DNA from: Acidobacteriota bacterium
GTDB lineage: Bacteria > Acidobacteriota > Blastocatellia > Pyrinomonadales > Pyrinomonadaceae
DNA length: 64,000 bases
Reading direction: 5' to 3'
Assembly (NCBI GenBank): GCA_020199835.1
Contig: JAIVJV010000006.1
Location: 32,398-96,397 of the forward strand
Under the pieces are notes generated by a model. It made no database searches. It worked only from the letters and a program-made list of their open reading frames with translations, and was not told the origin of the DNA. Positions 35,569-45,129 of the stretch are shown here, in pieces. Position 1 is the first letter of the stretch; each line of letters opens with the position of its first letter. The position numbers and the translations under genes are program-made.

Positions 35569-37788
35569 TTGATTGAGTCGAGAAAAGAGTTCGCTGAGAA
35601 CTGGCCGGTCGCCGACACAGAAGAACTATCGGAAGAGCCCGAAACTTCCACCACGAACACCTCTCGCCGCTCTTTCTTTTGGCTGCAAACGTTTGCCTTC
35701 CTCATCGGTCTCGCACTTCTCATCTTCGTTATTAATCGCGTCGGCGTGCAGCCGCTTTTCGACGCACTACTTCGCATCGGCTTCGGCTTTTTCGTCATAC
35801 TCGGACTTAGCGGCCTCCGACACTTCCTGCGCACGATCTCGATGCGCGCCGCAGTTCCTGCTGAACATCGCAGCATAACTTTTCGCCAGGCGTTTGCCGC
35901 ACGACTCGGCGGTGAAGCGATCAGTTTTCTGACGTTCACTGGGCCATTGCTCGGCGAGGCGACAAAGGTGGCGCTGTTGCGCAAGCGAGTGCCGTTGACG
36001 TACGGCGTTCCCGCGCTCGTTGTAGACAATCTGCTCTACAACCTGTCAGTCGTATTTTTTATTTTGAGTGGCGCGTGCGTGATGCTGTTGACCTATCCGC
36101 TGCCGCCGCAGGTTTACGTGATCCTGGTCGGCATCGCGCTCCTGGCTGCGTTCGGCATCGTGATCGCTGCGATTGCGGCGAAGCGGCGCGTGAGGCTCCT
36201 GACGTGGCTGATCGATCGGCTCGCGCAGTTGCGGCTGAGCCCGAAGGTGATACTCAAACGCCGCGATCACATCTATCACATCGAGTCGAAGGTTTACGAT
36301 TTCTACAAACATCATCCGGGCGCTTTCTTCGTGATGATTCTCTGCAACCTGCTGGCTCACGCGAGCAGTGTCCTGGAGGTTTATCTCGCGTTGAAAATGC
36401 TCGGGTTCCAGCCGCAGTGGGCGCAGGCTTACATCATCGAGTCGCTCACGAAGGTAATTAACTTTGCGTTCTCATTCGTGCCGGGAACGATCGGCGTCTA
36501 CGAAGGCGGCACCGAAGTGATCCTGCAAAAGGGCTTGGGTTTTACACCCGCCGCCGGACTCGCGCTCGCTCTCGTGCGCAAAGCCGCCATCGTTTCGTGG
36601 ACGTCCGTCGGCCTGTTCGTACTTACCTGGCGTACGCTGCCAAACGCGTGGAATCGACTACTGGAACGGAGTCCTCGCTTACAACGTCTTATGGATAGCC
36701 TCGTCTTCTCAAACATCGCTCATCGACCCGCTCGCACGGCGGTCAGCATTCTCGGCACCGCGGTCGGCGTGCTCCTTATCGTTTTCACAGTCGGACTCGC
36801 ACACGGCGTGCTGCACGAGCGCGGCCGTCGCGAATCAAACATCGGCGCCGAGATCATGATCCGCGCGTCTGGTTCGGTCGGACTCGGCGGTGGCTCGCAG
36901 TTTCGTTTGCCTGTTGGTCACGCAGCTGAGCTCGCGTCGATTCCCGGCGTGCGCGCGGCGACGCCCGTGGGACAAACACTCGACAAGAGCGATTCGGGTT
37001 TTGGTCAGCGATTAATCGATGGTGTCATTTACGACGAGTACGCGGCGCTCGCGGGCATCACGGTGCGCGAAGGACGCAAGCTTGGTTCGGGCGACGAAGC
37101 GATCATCGATCCGGAGTGGCAACGCAGCCGCAACGCGAAGGTCGGGGACACGGTCAAGTTATTTGAACGGCAGTTCATGATCGTCGGCGTTTACGAACCG
37201 CCCGGTGGCGGACGTATCAAGATTCCGTTGAGCACGATGCAGGAACAGGAAGGCTCGGACAATCGCGCGTCCGCGATTTTGGTGGCGTGTACTGATCCGG
37301 CGAAACAGGACGAGGTCGCGGCGCGCATTCTCGAGCGCTTCCCGAACGATCAGCTCGTCTTCACGCGCGACCTGCCGGAGATCTACGCAAGCGGAGTTCC
37401 CGCATTGAATGTGTTCATCAAAGTCGTAGTCGGCGTGGCGGCGGCGATCAGTATGCTCGTGATCCTGCTCGCGATGTACACGACCGTGACTGAACGCACG
37501 CGTCAGATCGGCATTCTGAAATCGCTTGGCATGTCGAAGACTTCGATTGCGTGGGTTATCGAGCAGGAAGCGATTATCGTCAGCTTCCTCGGTGTGGCGG
37601 TAGGTGTGTTGTTGACGTTAGTCGCGCGTGCTGCCGTGATGCGTACGACGAGCTTGACGATCGAGATCGAGCCGCGCTGGATTCTGGTTGCACTCGCAGT
37701 CGGCCTCGTTGGCGGGAGCATCGGCGCCCTGTATCCAGCGCTGAGAGCTGCCCGCCAGGATGCCGTTGAAGCATTGAGTTACGAGTAA
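35569..37788 (+). CDS. fusion of LPG-synthase-TM/flippase-like domain with MacB/FtsX-type permease
   Basis: This is a 739-residue inner-membrane protein with two parts. Residues about 35-340 form a multi-helix domain like the lysylphosphatidylglycerol synthase transmembrane region (UPF0104/AglD type). It has RLGGEAISFLTFTGPLLGEA and FVPGTIGVYEGGTEVILQKG (20 shown), the hallmark segments. Residues about 375-739 form a MacB-periplasmic-core and FtsX permease: a first helix (AVSILGTAVGVLLIVFTVG), a soluble domain with VREGRKLGSGDEAII, and three C-terminal helices with TRQIGILKSLGMSK. No ATPase gene accompanies it, so its energy source is unclear. The start is TTG at 35569. It ends 9 bases before a perfect palindromic repeat. 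Confidence 0.85.
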   Translation: MIESRKEFAENWPVADTEELSEEPETSTTNTSRRSFFWLQTFAFLIGLALLIFVINRVGVQPLFDALLRIGFGFFVILGLSGLRHFLRTISMRAAVPAEHRSITFRQAFAARLGGEAISFLTFTGPLLGEATKVALLRKRVPLTYGVPALVVDNLLYNLSVVFFILSGACVMLLTYPLPPQVYVILVGIALLAAFGIVIAAIAAKRRVRLLTWLIDRLAQLRLSPKVILKRRDHIYHIESKVYDFYKHHPGAFFVMILCNLLAHASSVLEVYLALKMLGFQPQWAQAYIIESLTKVINFAFSFVPGTIGVYEGGTEVILQKGLGFTPAAGLALALVRKAAIVSWTSVGLFVLTWRTLPNAWNRLLERSPRLQRLMDSLVFSNIAHRPARTAVSILGTAVGVLLIVFTVGLAHGVLHERGRRESNIGAEIMIRASGSVGLGGGSQFRLPVGHAAELASIPGVRAATPVGQTLDKSDSGFGQRLIDGVIYDEYAALAGITVREGRKLGSGDEAIIDPEWQRSRNAKVGDTVKLFERQFMIVGVYEPPGGGRIKIPLSTMQEQEGSDNRASAILVACTDPAKQDEVAARILERFPNDQLVFTRDLPEIYASGVPALNVFIKVVVGVAAAISMLVILLAMYTTVTERTRQIGILKSLGMSKTSIAWVIEQEAIIVSFLGVAVGVLLTLVARAAVMRTTSLTIEIEPRWILVALAVGLVGGSIGALYPALRAARQDAVEALSYE

Positions 37789-37796
37789 CACTCTTA

Positions 37797-37880
37797 CCTG
37801 GGACCGCAGGCGTCTCGCCTGCTGGATCCGGTAGTAACTCGGTTGCGATGGGAGGCAGGCGAGACGCCTGCGGTCCCAGG
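37797..37880. repeat. REP-like element with perfect 26-base inverted repeat
   Basis: Arms 37797-37822 and 37855-37880 are exact reverse complements, starting CCTGGGACCGCAGG, with a 32-base loop. Each arm is itself a small hairpin (GCAGGCG-TCT-CGCCTGC). It lies between convergent genes, so it could also terminate transcription from both sides. A diverged copy is at 45976-46058, showing a dispersed family. Confidence 0.9.
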
Positions 37881-37887
37881 CAGTCGG

Positions 37888-40512
37888 TTACTGCTCTTTG
37901 CGTGGCTCGACGCGAATCGCGTAATCGGGCCAGCAGTTGAAAGTAAACGGATCGTCGTCGTCATCGTATCCGAACGGAAACGCCGGTAAGGCCGGAGCCG
38001 CCGGTGGCGCAAACTTGGGATCCAACGCTTTCGCGATCTGATCCCGCGCATCTGCGAGGTGCGCACGTGTCGTACGATCGCCGGCCCGCTGCATCGCCGA
38101 GTTAATCGCGCCACTCAAGTCACGGAGCTCTGCTTTAATCAACGCGCGGTAGTCATCCGTTACTGACGGTCGCATGTTCAACTTGTTCGACAGCAGATCG
38201 ATGTACGAGTTCTGCAAGTTGCGACGATACACGTCGATCCGCACGATTCCCGGGGTTTCGATCTCGCTCCAGATTCCACGACGTACATCAGACATGAAAT
38301 CCGCCGGACGATAAGCCGCCGCACCGTCAATCGCTTCCTGCTCAACAAGACGATCGAACCGCGCGTTGCTCATGAGTGAGTTCAGGATTCGCTCTTGTGC
38401 CAAATTCACGCGCGCCAAAGCGCCCATCGGCTCGATACGTCTCAGGATGTCTGCTTTGAGCGCCCATCTCGGTGTCGCAAACGCGTTCTCGTTCAGGAAC
38501 TGCACGGCCGCCGCCTGTTTTTCTCGCGGAACCATCACGAACCGCACTCCGTCCTGTCCGCCGTGTTTCTGTTGCGAGTTGAAACCGCCGACGATGCCCG
38601 TCACGTGATTCAGCTCGGTGACCCACTGGCCCAACATGCGGCCGTAAAGCTCTTCGAGATCGTCGTACGGTTCGCCGGCCTGCGACGTCGCCGGCAGTAG
38701 CATGTCAGCCACACGCTTCAGGTTTTTGATGCCGAGCGCCGTTGAGACCACCGCGTCGCCGTCGCCGACCGCCTCGGTGTTCTCACCCGGATCGGAACCA
38801 CGCGAGTCAGCGGTTGAAAAGCGCAAATACGGCTTCGAGTCCTGTTCGCGCGCCCACTCGTCGAGCGTCTTCTTCTCTTCATCAGGAGTCCTGGCGCTCG
38901 GGATTGGTTTGTAACCCCACATCGTGGCCCACTTGTCGTATGGTCCAATACCCGGAACGAGCAATTCCACCGGGATGTTGTCTTCCGGCTGGGCTACGTA
39001 GTTGAAACGCGAGTAGTCCATCAACGTCGGCGTATGGCCCATGGTCTTGAGCCACTGCGGATCGCGCACTTTATCCGCGGGATACGTCGCACTCGCCTTC
39101 ATGTTGTGTTGAAAACCGAGCGTGTGTCCGACCTCGTGCGCGATGACATAACGGACGAGCTCGCCCATCAAATCATCCGGCAACGGAAGTTTCTTCGCGC
39201 GCGGATCGAGCGCTCCTGCCTGAAGGAAATACCACGAGCGCTGGAGGTTCATAACGTTGTGGTAATACTGAATGTCGGACTCGAGGATCTCACCGGTGCG
39301 TGGATCATTCACGTGTGGACCGGAGGCGTTTTCGATATTCGACGGCAGGTAACGAATCACGGAGTAGCGCGCATCTTCGGGATCCCAATTCGGATCTTCA
39401 GTTTTTGAAGGAGCTTCCTTCGCGATGATCGCGTTTTTGAAACCGGCGGCTTCGAACGCAGGCTGCCAGTCTTCAATTCCCTTCTTGATGTATGAAACCC
39501 ACTTCGCCGGCGTCGCCGGGTCAACGTAATAAACGATGGGCTTCACCGGTTCGGAGATCGCGGCGCCAGGATCTTTCTTTTCCAGACGCCAGCGAGTGAT
39601 GTACCGGCGCTGCGGCGCGCGGTGTTCGTCAATACCGTAGTCAAACTTGCGTATCGAGAAATAACCGACGCGCTCGTCAAACAGACGCGGCATCATCGGC
39701 TTCTCCGGCAGCTTGACCATGCTGTAATGCATTACGACTGTGGCGTTGGTGCCCGCCCGCATTCCCTGCGCAAACGGATTTGGCGCGGGTTGTGGTCCAC
39801 CGCCTCCGGGCGTCATCTCCGGTGGTGAAGTGTAGGTTTGCGAAACTTCAACTTCGATATTCGTCGGAAATGACTTCGTCTTCTCGATAAACGAGCGGCT
39901 GGCGTCAAAACCGCGAGCGCGCAAACGCGTGCGCGCGCTGAATTCCGTCACTTCCGTCGTAAACAAACGCGACACATCGATCACGGCCGAATCATCCTTG
40001 CCGATGGCCTCGATATTGAAGGCCATGATGATCGTGTCGTTGTTCGCAGCTTGAACGGCGCGCGAGATCGCGAGCTTCGGATCCGCGACGACGTCGTAAG
40101 CGATGTTACGCAGCAGGATGCGATTGCCTTTGCGTTCCCACTTGACTACGCGATTACCAGCGGCCTGTCCGCCGTAACCGACACCGAGTGTCGTCCTGGC
40201 GATTTGGCTTACCCAGAGAAACTCTTTGTTGAGTTCGCTCCTGGGAATTTCGTAATAAACCTTGTCCTTGATCGTGTGGACAGTAAAGATGCCCTCGTCT
40301 GACTTTGCTTCTTTCGTGATCACCTTGTCGTAGGGCTTCGGCTCGGTCGACTGTTCGGGACGGCCTGACCGTTCCTGACCTGCGCCGCCGCCTGCAGCTG
40401 GTGGATCCTGAGTTTCACTCGTGGCGCCGGAACGCGGGGCCAGAACGAACATGGAGATGATTAACGAGAGAACAAGAATAGAGAGAGGGAGAGACCGGGG
40501 TCGCATTCGCAT
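37888..40512 (-). CDS. secreted zinc-dependent metalloprotease (DUF5117/DUF5118 type)
   Basis: This is an 874-residue exported protease. After the signal peptide ([17 protein letters not shown]) comes a Gly/Pro/Gln-rich linker. An N-terminal beta domain follows ([19 protein letters not shown], ending around residue 330), as in DUF5117 proteins. The catalytic site is [12 protein letters not shown] near residue 457, the extended HExxHxxGxxH zinc motif of metzincins, with a methionine-containing turn in [10 protein letters not shown] further on. The C-terminal third is helical (DUF5118-like order not certain). The gene lies alone, convergent to the flippase fusion with a palindromic repeat between. 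Substrates may be extracellular peptides. Such enzymes are frequent in Acidobacteriota and Bacteroidota. Confidence 0.88.
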   Translation of the reverse strand: MRMRPRSLPLSILVLSLIISMFVLAPRSGATSETQDPPAAGGGAGQERSGRPEQSTEPKPYDKVITKEAKSDEGIFTVHTIKDKVYYEIPRSELNKEFLWVSQIARTTLGVGYGGQAAGNRVVKWERKGNRILLRNIAYDVVADPKLAISRAVQAANNDTIIMAFNIEAIGKDDSAVIDVSRLFTTEVTEFSARTRLRARGFDASRSFIEKTKSFPTNIEVEVSQTYTSPPEMTPGGGGPQPAPNPFAQGMRAGTNATVVMHYSMVKLPEKPMMPRLFDERVGYFSIRKFDYGIDEHRAPQRRYITRWRLEKKDPGAAISEPVKPIVYYVDPATPAKWVSYIKKGIEDWQPAFEAAGFKNAIIAKEAPSKTEDPNWDPEDARYSVIRYLPSNIENASGPHVNDPRTGEILESDIQYYHNVMNLQRSWYFLQAGALDPRAKKLPLPDDLMGELVRYVIAHEVGHTLGFQHNMKASATYPADKVRDPQWLKTMGHTPTLMDYSRFNYVAQPEDNIPVELLVPGIGPYDKWATMWGYKPIPSARTPDEEKKTLDEWAREQDSKPYLRFSTADSRGSDPGENTEAVGDGDAVVSTALGIKNLKRVADMLLPATSQAGEPYDDLEELYGRMLGQWVTELNHVTGIVGGFNSQQKHGGQDGVRFVMVPREKQAAAVQFLNENAFATPRWALKADILRRIEPMGALARVNLAQERILNSLMSNARFDRLVEQEAIDGAAAYRPADFMSDVRRGIWSEIETPGIVRIDVYRRNLQNSYIDLLSNKLNMRPSVTDDYRALIKAELRDLSGAINSAMQRAGDRTTRAHLADARDQIAKALDPKFAPPAAPALPAFPFGYDDDDDPFTFNCWPDYAIRVEPRKEQ

Positions 40513-40593
40513 GCGTAAGCTCCTTCCGCTAAGGGGTATTCAATTTTGGCGAACGATATCACGAATGCGGCGTACGAAGAAACGGAAGTGCCG

Positions 40594-41190
40594 TCAGATT
40601 CGCAAGCGATTTGGCGTCCTTCGTGGTGCGGCGTTCGTTACGCGAGGTGTAGTGCGATCTGTTAGCAACGGCAGCGGATCAATCGCGCCCGATGCGGTGT
40701 AAATGCCGAAATGAAGATGTGGCGGCGTGCCCTGTGCGTTTCCGGTGGTGCCGACGTAACCGAGCACGGTGCTCGTCGTGACGCGATCGCCTTCCTGGAG
40801 TCCCGGCGCATACCTATCAAGGTGCGCGTAGTAATAGAGGCGGCCGCCGGCGCCGATCACTGAAACTGTCTGGCCGCCGAGACTGTTCTCACCGATGTTG
40901 TAAACGAAACCGCTGGTCGCGGAGAAAACGGGAGTGCCCCTGGGTGCGAAGATGTCCTGGCCTTGGTGGCGACGGTCGGTACCGCGCGGCGCGCCCCAAG
41001 TGTCGGCGATCTGCCGCTTCGAAACCTCTTCCAGAGGCATTGCGATACGGCGATCAGGCTCTTTTGAGTAGAGCCGGGCGACTTCAAAGTAGAACTTGAG
41101 TTTGTCCGCGATCACTCCGGTTATGCCTGTAACCGTGAGCAGCAACAGCGCCACACCAACAATACTAAACAGCTTTAACAGGCGTTTCAT
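40594..41190 (-). CDS. M23 family metallopeptidase, membrane anchored
   Basis: This is a 198-residue LytM/M23 peptidase predicted to cut peptidoglycan cross-bridges. The N-terminal hydrophobic segment (LFSIVGVALLLLTVTGITGV) is a signal anchor. Zinc ligands are present: His75 and Asp79 in HQGQD, and His158 and His160 in PPHLHFG. The ATG at 41190 has TTGGGA just upstream; an in-frame TTG two codons earlier is less likely. It is upstream of and co-directional with the zinc metalloprotease, with an 81-base gap. Because the lead helix is uncleaved by appearance, it may remain in the inner membrane. Confidence 0.9.
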   Translation of the reverse strand: MKRLLKLFSIVGVALLLLTVTGITGVIADKLKFYFEVARLYSKEPDRRIAMPLEEVSKRQIADTWGAPRGTDRRHQGQDIFAPRGTPVFSATSGFVYNIGENSLGGQTVSVIGAGGRLYYYAHLDRYAPGLQEGDRVTTSTVLGYVGTTGNAQGTPPHLHFGIYTASGAIDPLPLLTDRTTPRVTNAAPRRTPNRLRI

Positions 41191-41290
41191 TCCCAAGATT
41201 AAACGAACTCTTTGAAAACTAGTTCCCGAACCTACGCACGACCAGGAACTGCTTGCGCTTCGATGCGCTCTGGATTAACGTAAGTGGCCC

Positions 41291-41803
41291 ATGGCGGCAA
41301 ACAGTTATCAGGAATTTCTCGGCGATTTCGAGCAAACGATTCGGGAAGCCACGAGTCGTTTGCAACAGATCTCCGCGGATGACAGCGCCAGAAGCGGAGG
41401 TGACGAGTGGAGCCGTAAACAGATTCTCGGTCACTTGATCGACTCGGCCGCGAACAATCATCAGCGGTTCGTGCGGGGACAGTTCACAGAGGATCTTGTG
41501 TTTCCCGGTTACGAGCAGGATCAGTGGGTGAGCGCGCAGCGATATAACGACGAGCCGTGGCCGAATCTCATCGAGTTGTGGCGCGCATACAATCTGCATC
41601 TGTTGCACGTTGTCTCCGCTATACCGCAGCCGGTCTTAACGCAAACTCGAGATAAACACACTCTCGATCAGATCGCGTTCAAAACGGTCGCGCCGAACAC
41701 GCCGGCCACACTCGAATACCTCATTCGCGATTATCTCGATCATCTCAAACATCATCTCGATCAAATTTGGAGAGATTTATGGCCTACACCTACGAACAAC
41801 TAA
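41291..41803 (+). CDS. DinB-like protein
   Basis: This is a 170-residue four-helix protein of the DinB/YfiT-like superfamily, metal-dependent enzymes or thiol-transferases. It has an N-terminal helix (QEFLGDFEQTIREATSRLQQ), a conserved His in QILGHLIDSAANNHQRF, and the C-terminal pair DYLDHLKHHLDQIW. These could complete a three-histidine metal site. Its end overlaps the start of the Rho-N-like gene by 25 bases. The substrate is unknown. Confidence 0.82.
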   Translation: MAANSYQEFLGDFEQTIREATSRLQQISADDSARSGGDEWSRKQILGHLIDSAANNHQRFVRGQFTEDLVFPGYEQDQWVSAQRYNDEPWPNLIELWRAYNLHLLHVVSAIPQPVLTQTRDKHTLDQIAFKTVAPNTPATLEYLIRDYLDHLKHHLDQIWRDLWPTPTNN

Positions 41804-42099
41804 AGCACATGACGCTCGCCGATTTGCGCGAAGTGGCGAAAGGCATCGAGCACGAAGCCGTTCAGGGCTACACCCAGATGAACAAGGAACACCTGATCCG
41901 CGCGTTGGCCACAGCCCTCGGCATTAAACACGAGCATCACGACGTCGTCGGCATCGACAAAGCCTCGATCAAAGCGCGCATTCGCCAGTTGAAGACGCAA
42001 CGCGCCGCGGCAATCAATGCGCACGATCACGCGCAATTGAAAGTAGTGCGCAGAACCATCCACCGGCTCAAACGGCGTATACACAAAGCGACCGTATAG
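41779..42099 (+). CDS. small Rho-N/SAP-like helical protein
   Basis: This is a 106-residue protein. The first 45 residues (MTLADLREVAKGI, then MNKEHLIRALATALG) fit the Rho termination factor N-terminal/SAP-like helix-extended-loop-helix fold used for nucleic acid binding. A basic coiled-coil-like tail (RIRQLKTQRAAAINAHDHAQ) follows and ends RIHKATV. The ATG at 41779 has GGAGAG seven bases upstream and overlaps the end of the DinB-like gene. The function is unknown, with nucleic acid binding likely. Confidence 0.7.
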   Translation: MAYTYEQLKHMTLADLREVAKGIEHEAVQGYTQMNKEHLIRALATALGIKHEHHDVVGIDKASIKARIRQLKTQRAAAINAHDHAQLKVVRRTIHRLKRRIHKATV

Positions 42100-42103
42100 T
42101 CTG

Positions 42104-42109
42104 TATAAT
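42104..42109 (+). promoter_or_regulatory. candidate -10 element before the cox operon
   Basis: A perfect TATAAT stands 41 bases before the coxS ATG, between the end of the Rho-N-like gene and coxS. The -35 region is weak (ACACAA at a 17-base spacing). The coxS ribosome-binding site GAGGT lies 10 bases before its ATG. Transcription would start near 42116. Confidence 0.4.
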
Positions 42110-42149
42110 CTGTCGCCTAAACTCTCAATTAACAAAAGTGAGGTAGCTC

Positions 42150-42620
42150 ATGAAGAAGGCTATCAACCTGAACGTGAATGGTGTCTCTCGCACGGACGAG
42201 GTCGAACCACGCGTGCTTCTGGTTCACTACCTGCGCGACGTGCTCGGCTTGACCGGAACACACGTCGGTTGCGAAACGTCGCTGTGCGGCGCGTGCACGG
42301 TAATGCTCGACGGCGAGGCCGTCAAATCGTGCACGATGTTTGCCGTCCAGGCCAATGGCGCGACAGTCACCACTATCGAAGGACTCGCAACCGATGGCGA
42401 ACTCCATCCAGTGCAGGAAGGTTTTTGGGAATGTCACGGATTGCAGTGCGGCTACTGCACGCCGGGCATGATCATAACCGCGGCGCAGTTGCTCGAGCGC
42501 AACGCCAACCCGTCGCGTGAAGAGATCTGCCACGGTCTCGAAGGCAATCTGTGCCGCTGTACCGGTTACCAGCACATCATCGAAGCGGTTGAATACGCGG
42601 CGAAGAAAACCGCGTCGTGA
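42150..42620 (+). CDS. coxS: molybdenum hydroxylase small (2x[2Fe-2S]) subunit, CoxS-like
   Basis: This is the iron-sulfur subunit of a three-subunit xanthine-dehydrogenase-family enzyme. The 156 residues contain the plant-type cluster motif [16 protein letters not shown] with the fourth ligand in KSCTMF, and the second helical cluster [11 protein letters not shown] and [11 protein letters not shown]. It passes electrons from the molybdenum centre to FAD. It is first of coxS-coxL-coxM-coxG. The order S-L-M differs from the M-S-L order of Oligotropha coxMSL. A repeat-rich 91-base gap separates it from coxL. Confidence 0.92.
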   Translation: MKKAINLNVNGVSRTDEVEPRVLLVHYLRDVLGLTGTHVGCETSLCGACTVMLDGEAVKSCTMFAVQANGATVTTIEGLATDGELHPVQEGFWECHGLQCGYCTPGMIITAAQLLERNANPSREEICHGLEGNLCRCTGYQHIIEAVEYAAKKTAS

Positions 42621-42621
42621 A

Positions 42622-42707
42622 CTTTGTTCCTGGAGCTTTGTTCTTTGTTCTCGCGCCACGCGAGCAAAGCTCAAAGTTCGAAGCTCCAAGCTCAATTCGG
42701 GAGAGCG
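42622..42707. repeat. imperfect palindromic intergenic repeat, family 2
   Basis: This AT-richer segment lies between coxS and coxL. It is made of alternating CTTTG/AGCTTTG and CAAAG/AAGCTCCA units around a small GCG-centred hairpin (CTCGCG-CCA-CGCGAG at 42650-42664). A related element is at 46546-46592. It sits inside an operon and may be transcribed. It ends just before the coxL ribosome-binding site. Confidence 0.6.
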
Positions 42708-42711
42708 AACC

Positions 42712-45129
42712 ATGCCTACAAGTTACGTCGGCCAACGAGTAAGACGAACTGAAGATCCGCGCCTGATCAAAGGCCTCGCCCACTACGTCGACGACATCGC
42801 GTTGCCGGGCACGTTGCACGTCGCGTTTGTTCGTTCGTATTACGCTCACGCAAAAATCAACAGCATCGATACGTCCGCAGCGCTTGATGTGCCGGGTGTC
42901 GTTGCTGTCTATACCGGTAAAGACGTCGCGAAGATTGGACCAGTGCCGTGCGCCGGCGCCTTGCCGGGACTGAAAGTACCGGACCATCGCGTGCTCGCCA
43001 CCGACAAGGTTTACTTTGTGGGTCATCCGGTCGCCGCGGTTGTGGCCACCGATCGTTACGCAGCGCGCGATGCGGTAGATCTCATCGTTGTTGATTACGA
43101 AGATCTGCCGGTGGTTACCGACGTCGAACAGGCAGCGGCAGGAACCGGACCGGTCATTCACGAATCGTTCGGCGACAACATCGCTTACAAAATGACCGCG
43201 GGTGAAGGCGATATCGACGCTGCTTTTGCCGCTGCGGAACGAACGGTGAAACAACGCATCTGGCACAAACGGCTGGCGCCGATCGCGATGGAACCGCGCG
43301 GTGTGCTCGCGCGTTACTTTCCCGGTGAAGAAGAGCTCACGCTCTGGTCTTCAACGCAGATTCCGCACCTGATGCGCACGCAAGTCGCCTTGATGATCGG
43401 CATTCCCGAAAACAAGCTGCGCGTGATCACGCCGGAAGTCGGCGGCGGTTTTGGTTCGAAACTAAACGTCTACGCCGAAGAAGCTTTGCTCGGCTGGATC
43501 TCGATGCAGCTCCACAAACCAGTCAAATGGATCGAGACGCGTCGTGAAAACATTCAGGCCACGATTCACGGGCGCGGACAGGTCGGCGACATCGAAGTCG
43601 CTTTCAAAAACGACGGCACGCTCACGGGACTTCGTTACAACGTGATCGCCGATCTCGGCGCGTATCACCAACTGTTAACGCCTGCGATTCCCACGCTCAC
43701 CGGCCTGATGCTTTCCGGGGCATACAGGATTCCGGCGATTCAGATCAACATCACCGGCGTCTTCACAAACAAGATGGCCACCGACGCATATCGCGGCGCG
43801 GGACGTCCTGAAGCGACCTACGTCGTCGAGCGCGCGCTCGATCTCGTCGCCGCTGATCTCAACGCCGATCCCGCTGAAGTGCGGCGCAAGAATTTCCCGG
43901 GCAAAGATGAGTTTCCGTTTCACACCGCGACCGGTCTGGATTACGACAGCGGCGACTACGAAGCCGCACTCGACAAAGCGCAGCAGATCGCCGGTTACAC
44001 CCAACTGCGCGAAGAACAAAAGAAGGCACGCGCGGAAGGAAAGATCATGGGTATCGGTGTTTCGACGTACGTCGAAATCTGCGCGCTTGGTCCATCCACG
44101 GCGATGCCCGCAGGTGGTTGGGAAAGCGCGACGGTGCGCATCGAGCCGACCGGCAAGGTCACGGTGTTGACCGGCACGTCACCACACGGCCAGGGTCAGG
44201 AGACTTCGTTCGCACAGATCGTCGCTGATGAACTCGGTGTGAGCATCAACGACGTCACTGTGATTCACGGCGACACCAGCGTGGTCCAATATGGCATCGG
44301 GACCTTTGGCAGCCGCGCGACAGCCGTCGGCGGCACTGCAGTTTACGTTGCGGTGCAAAAACTAAAAGAAAAAGCTGAGAAGATCGCCGCCCACATCCTG
44401 AAAGCGGACGCTTCTAAAGTCTCTTTCGAAGGCGGCAAGTATTCGGTGACGAAAGCCGCCGGCGCCACCGCCGCAACCGGATCCTCCGAACCCGTCTACC
44501 CGGTCGGCCAGGGTCCGGCCGGCGCGCTTCCGGAACCGCAAACCGAAGGTCGGACGGGTCTCACAATCGCGGAGATCGCGCTTGCCGCGCACCTCGCGAA
44601 GGAGTTGCCGCCCGATACCGAACCGGGACTCTCCGCCACTTACTTTTTCGAACCGAAGAACTTCACGTTCCCCTTCGGTACGCACATCGCCGTCGTCGAA
44701 ATCGATCGCGAAACGGGCGACATCAAGTTTCTGCGTTACGTTGCCGTGGACGACTGCGGCAGAGTAATCAATCCGATGCTCGTTGACGGCCAGGTGCACG
44801 GTGGCATCGTTCAATCGATCGGACAAGCGATGTACGAAGAGGTGGTGTATGACGAGCAGGGACAGTTGATCACCGGCACGTTGATGGACTACGCGGTGCC
44901 GCGCGCGAAACACGTTCCGAATTTCGAACTGGATCGCACGGAGACGCCGTCGCCGGTGAATCCGCTCGGCGTCAAAGGCGTCGGCGAGGCGGGCACAATC
45001 GGCGCAACGCCCGCGATTGTCGGCGCGATCGTCGATGCCCTCGCTCCATTCGGCGTTAAGCATCTCGACATGCCGATCAAACCCGAAGATGTTTGGAGGA
45101 TTATTAACAATGATTCCAGCCGCATTTGA
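42712..45129 (+). CDS. coxL: molybdenum hydroxylase large subunit, CoxL form II type
   Basis: This is the molybdopterin-binding catalytic subunit (805 residues) of the CO dehydrogenase/xanthine dehydrogenase family. The active-site loop is AYRGAGR (residues 359-365), the form II signature, instead of the AYxCSFR of proven form I CO dehydrogenases. The real substrate therefore may be something other than CO. The N-terminal RVRRTEDPRLIKGLAHYVDD and the C-terminal GVKGVGEAGTIGATPAIVGA (20 shown) with the catalytic Glu are also typical. I start it at the ATG at 42712 with GGGAGAG upstream; the long upstream frame covers coxS and the repeat. It overlaps coxM by 20 bases. Confidence 0.92.
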   Translation: MPTSYVGQRVRRTEDPRLIKGLAHYVDDIALPGTLHVAFVRSYYAHAKINSIDTSAALDVPGVVAVYTGKDVAKIGPVPCAGALPGLKVPDHRVLATDKVYFVGHPVAAVVATDRYAARDAVDLIVVDYEDLPVVTDVEQAAAGTGPVIHESFGDNIAYKMTAGEGDIDAAFAAAERTVKQRIWHKRLAPIAMEPRGVLARYFPGEEELTLWSSTQIPHLMRTQVALMIGIPENKLRVITPEVGGGFGSKLNVYAEEALLGWISMQLHKPVKWIETRRENIQATIHGRGQVGDIEVAFKNDGTLTGLRYNVIADLGAYHQLLTPAIPTLTGLMLSGAYRIPAIQINITGVFTNKMATDAYRGAGRPEATYVVERALDLVAADLNADPAEVRRKNFPGKDEFPFHTATGLDYDSGDYEAALDKAQQIAGYTQLREEQKKARAEGKIMGIGVSTYVEICALGPSTAMPAGGWESATVRIEPTGKVTVLTGTSPHGQGQETSFAQIVADELGVSINDVTVIHGDTSVVQYGIGTFGSRATAVGGTAVYVAVQKLKEKAEKIAAHILKADASKVSFEGGKYSVTKAAGATAATGSSEPVYPVGQGPAGALPEPQTEGRTGLTIAEIALAAHLAKELPPDTEPGLSATYFFEPKNFTFPFGTHIAVVEIDRETGDIKFLRYVAVDDCGRVINPMLVDGQVHGGIVQSIGQAMYEEVVYDEQGQLITGTLMDYAVPRAKHVPNFELDRTETPSPVNPLGVKGVGEAGTIGATPAIVGAIVDALAPFGVKHLDMPIKPEDVWRIINNDSSRI

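Noticed and set aside
42517..42711. N-terminal extension of the coxL frame
   Set aside because: It covers the coxS 3' end and a palindromic repeat. The ATG at 42712 has a clear ribosome-binding site and begins the family-conserved sequence.
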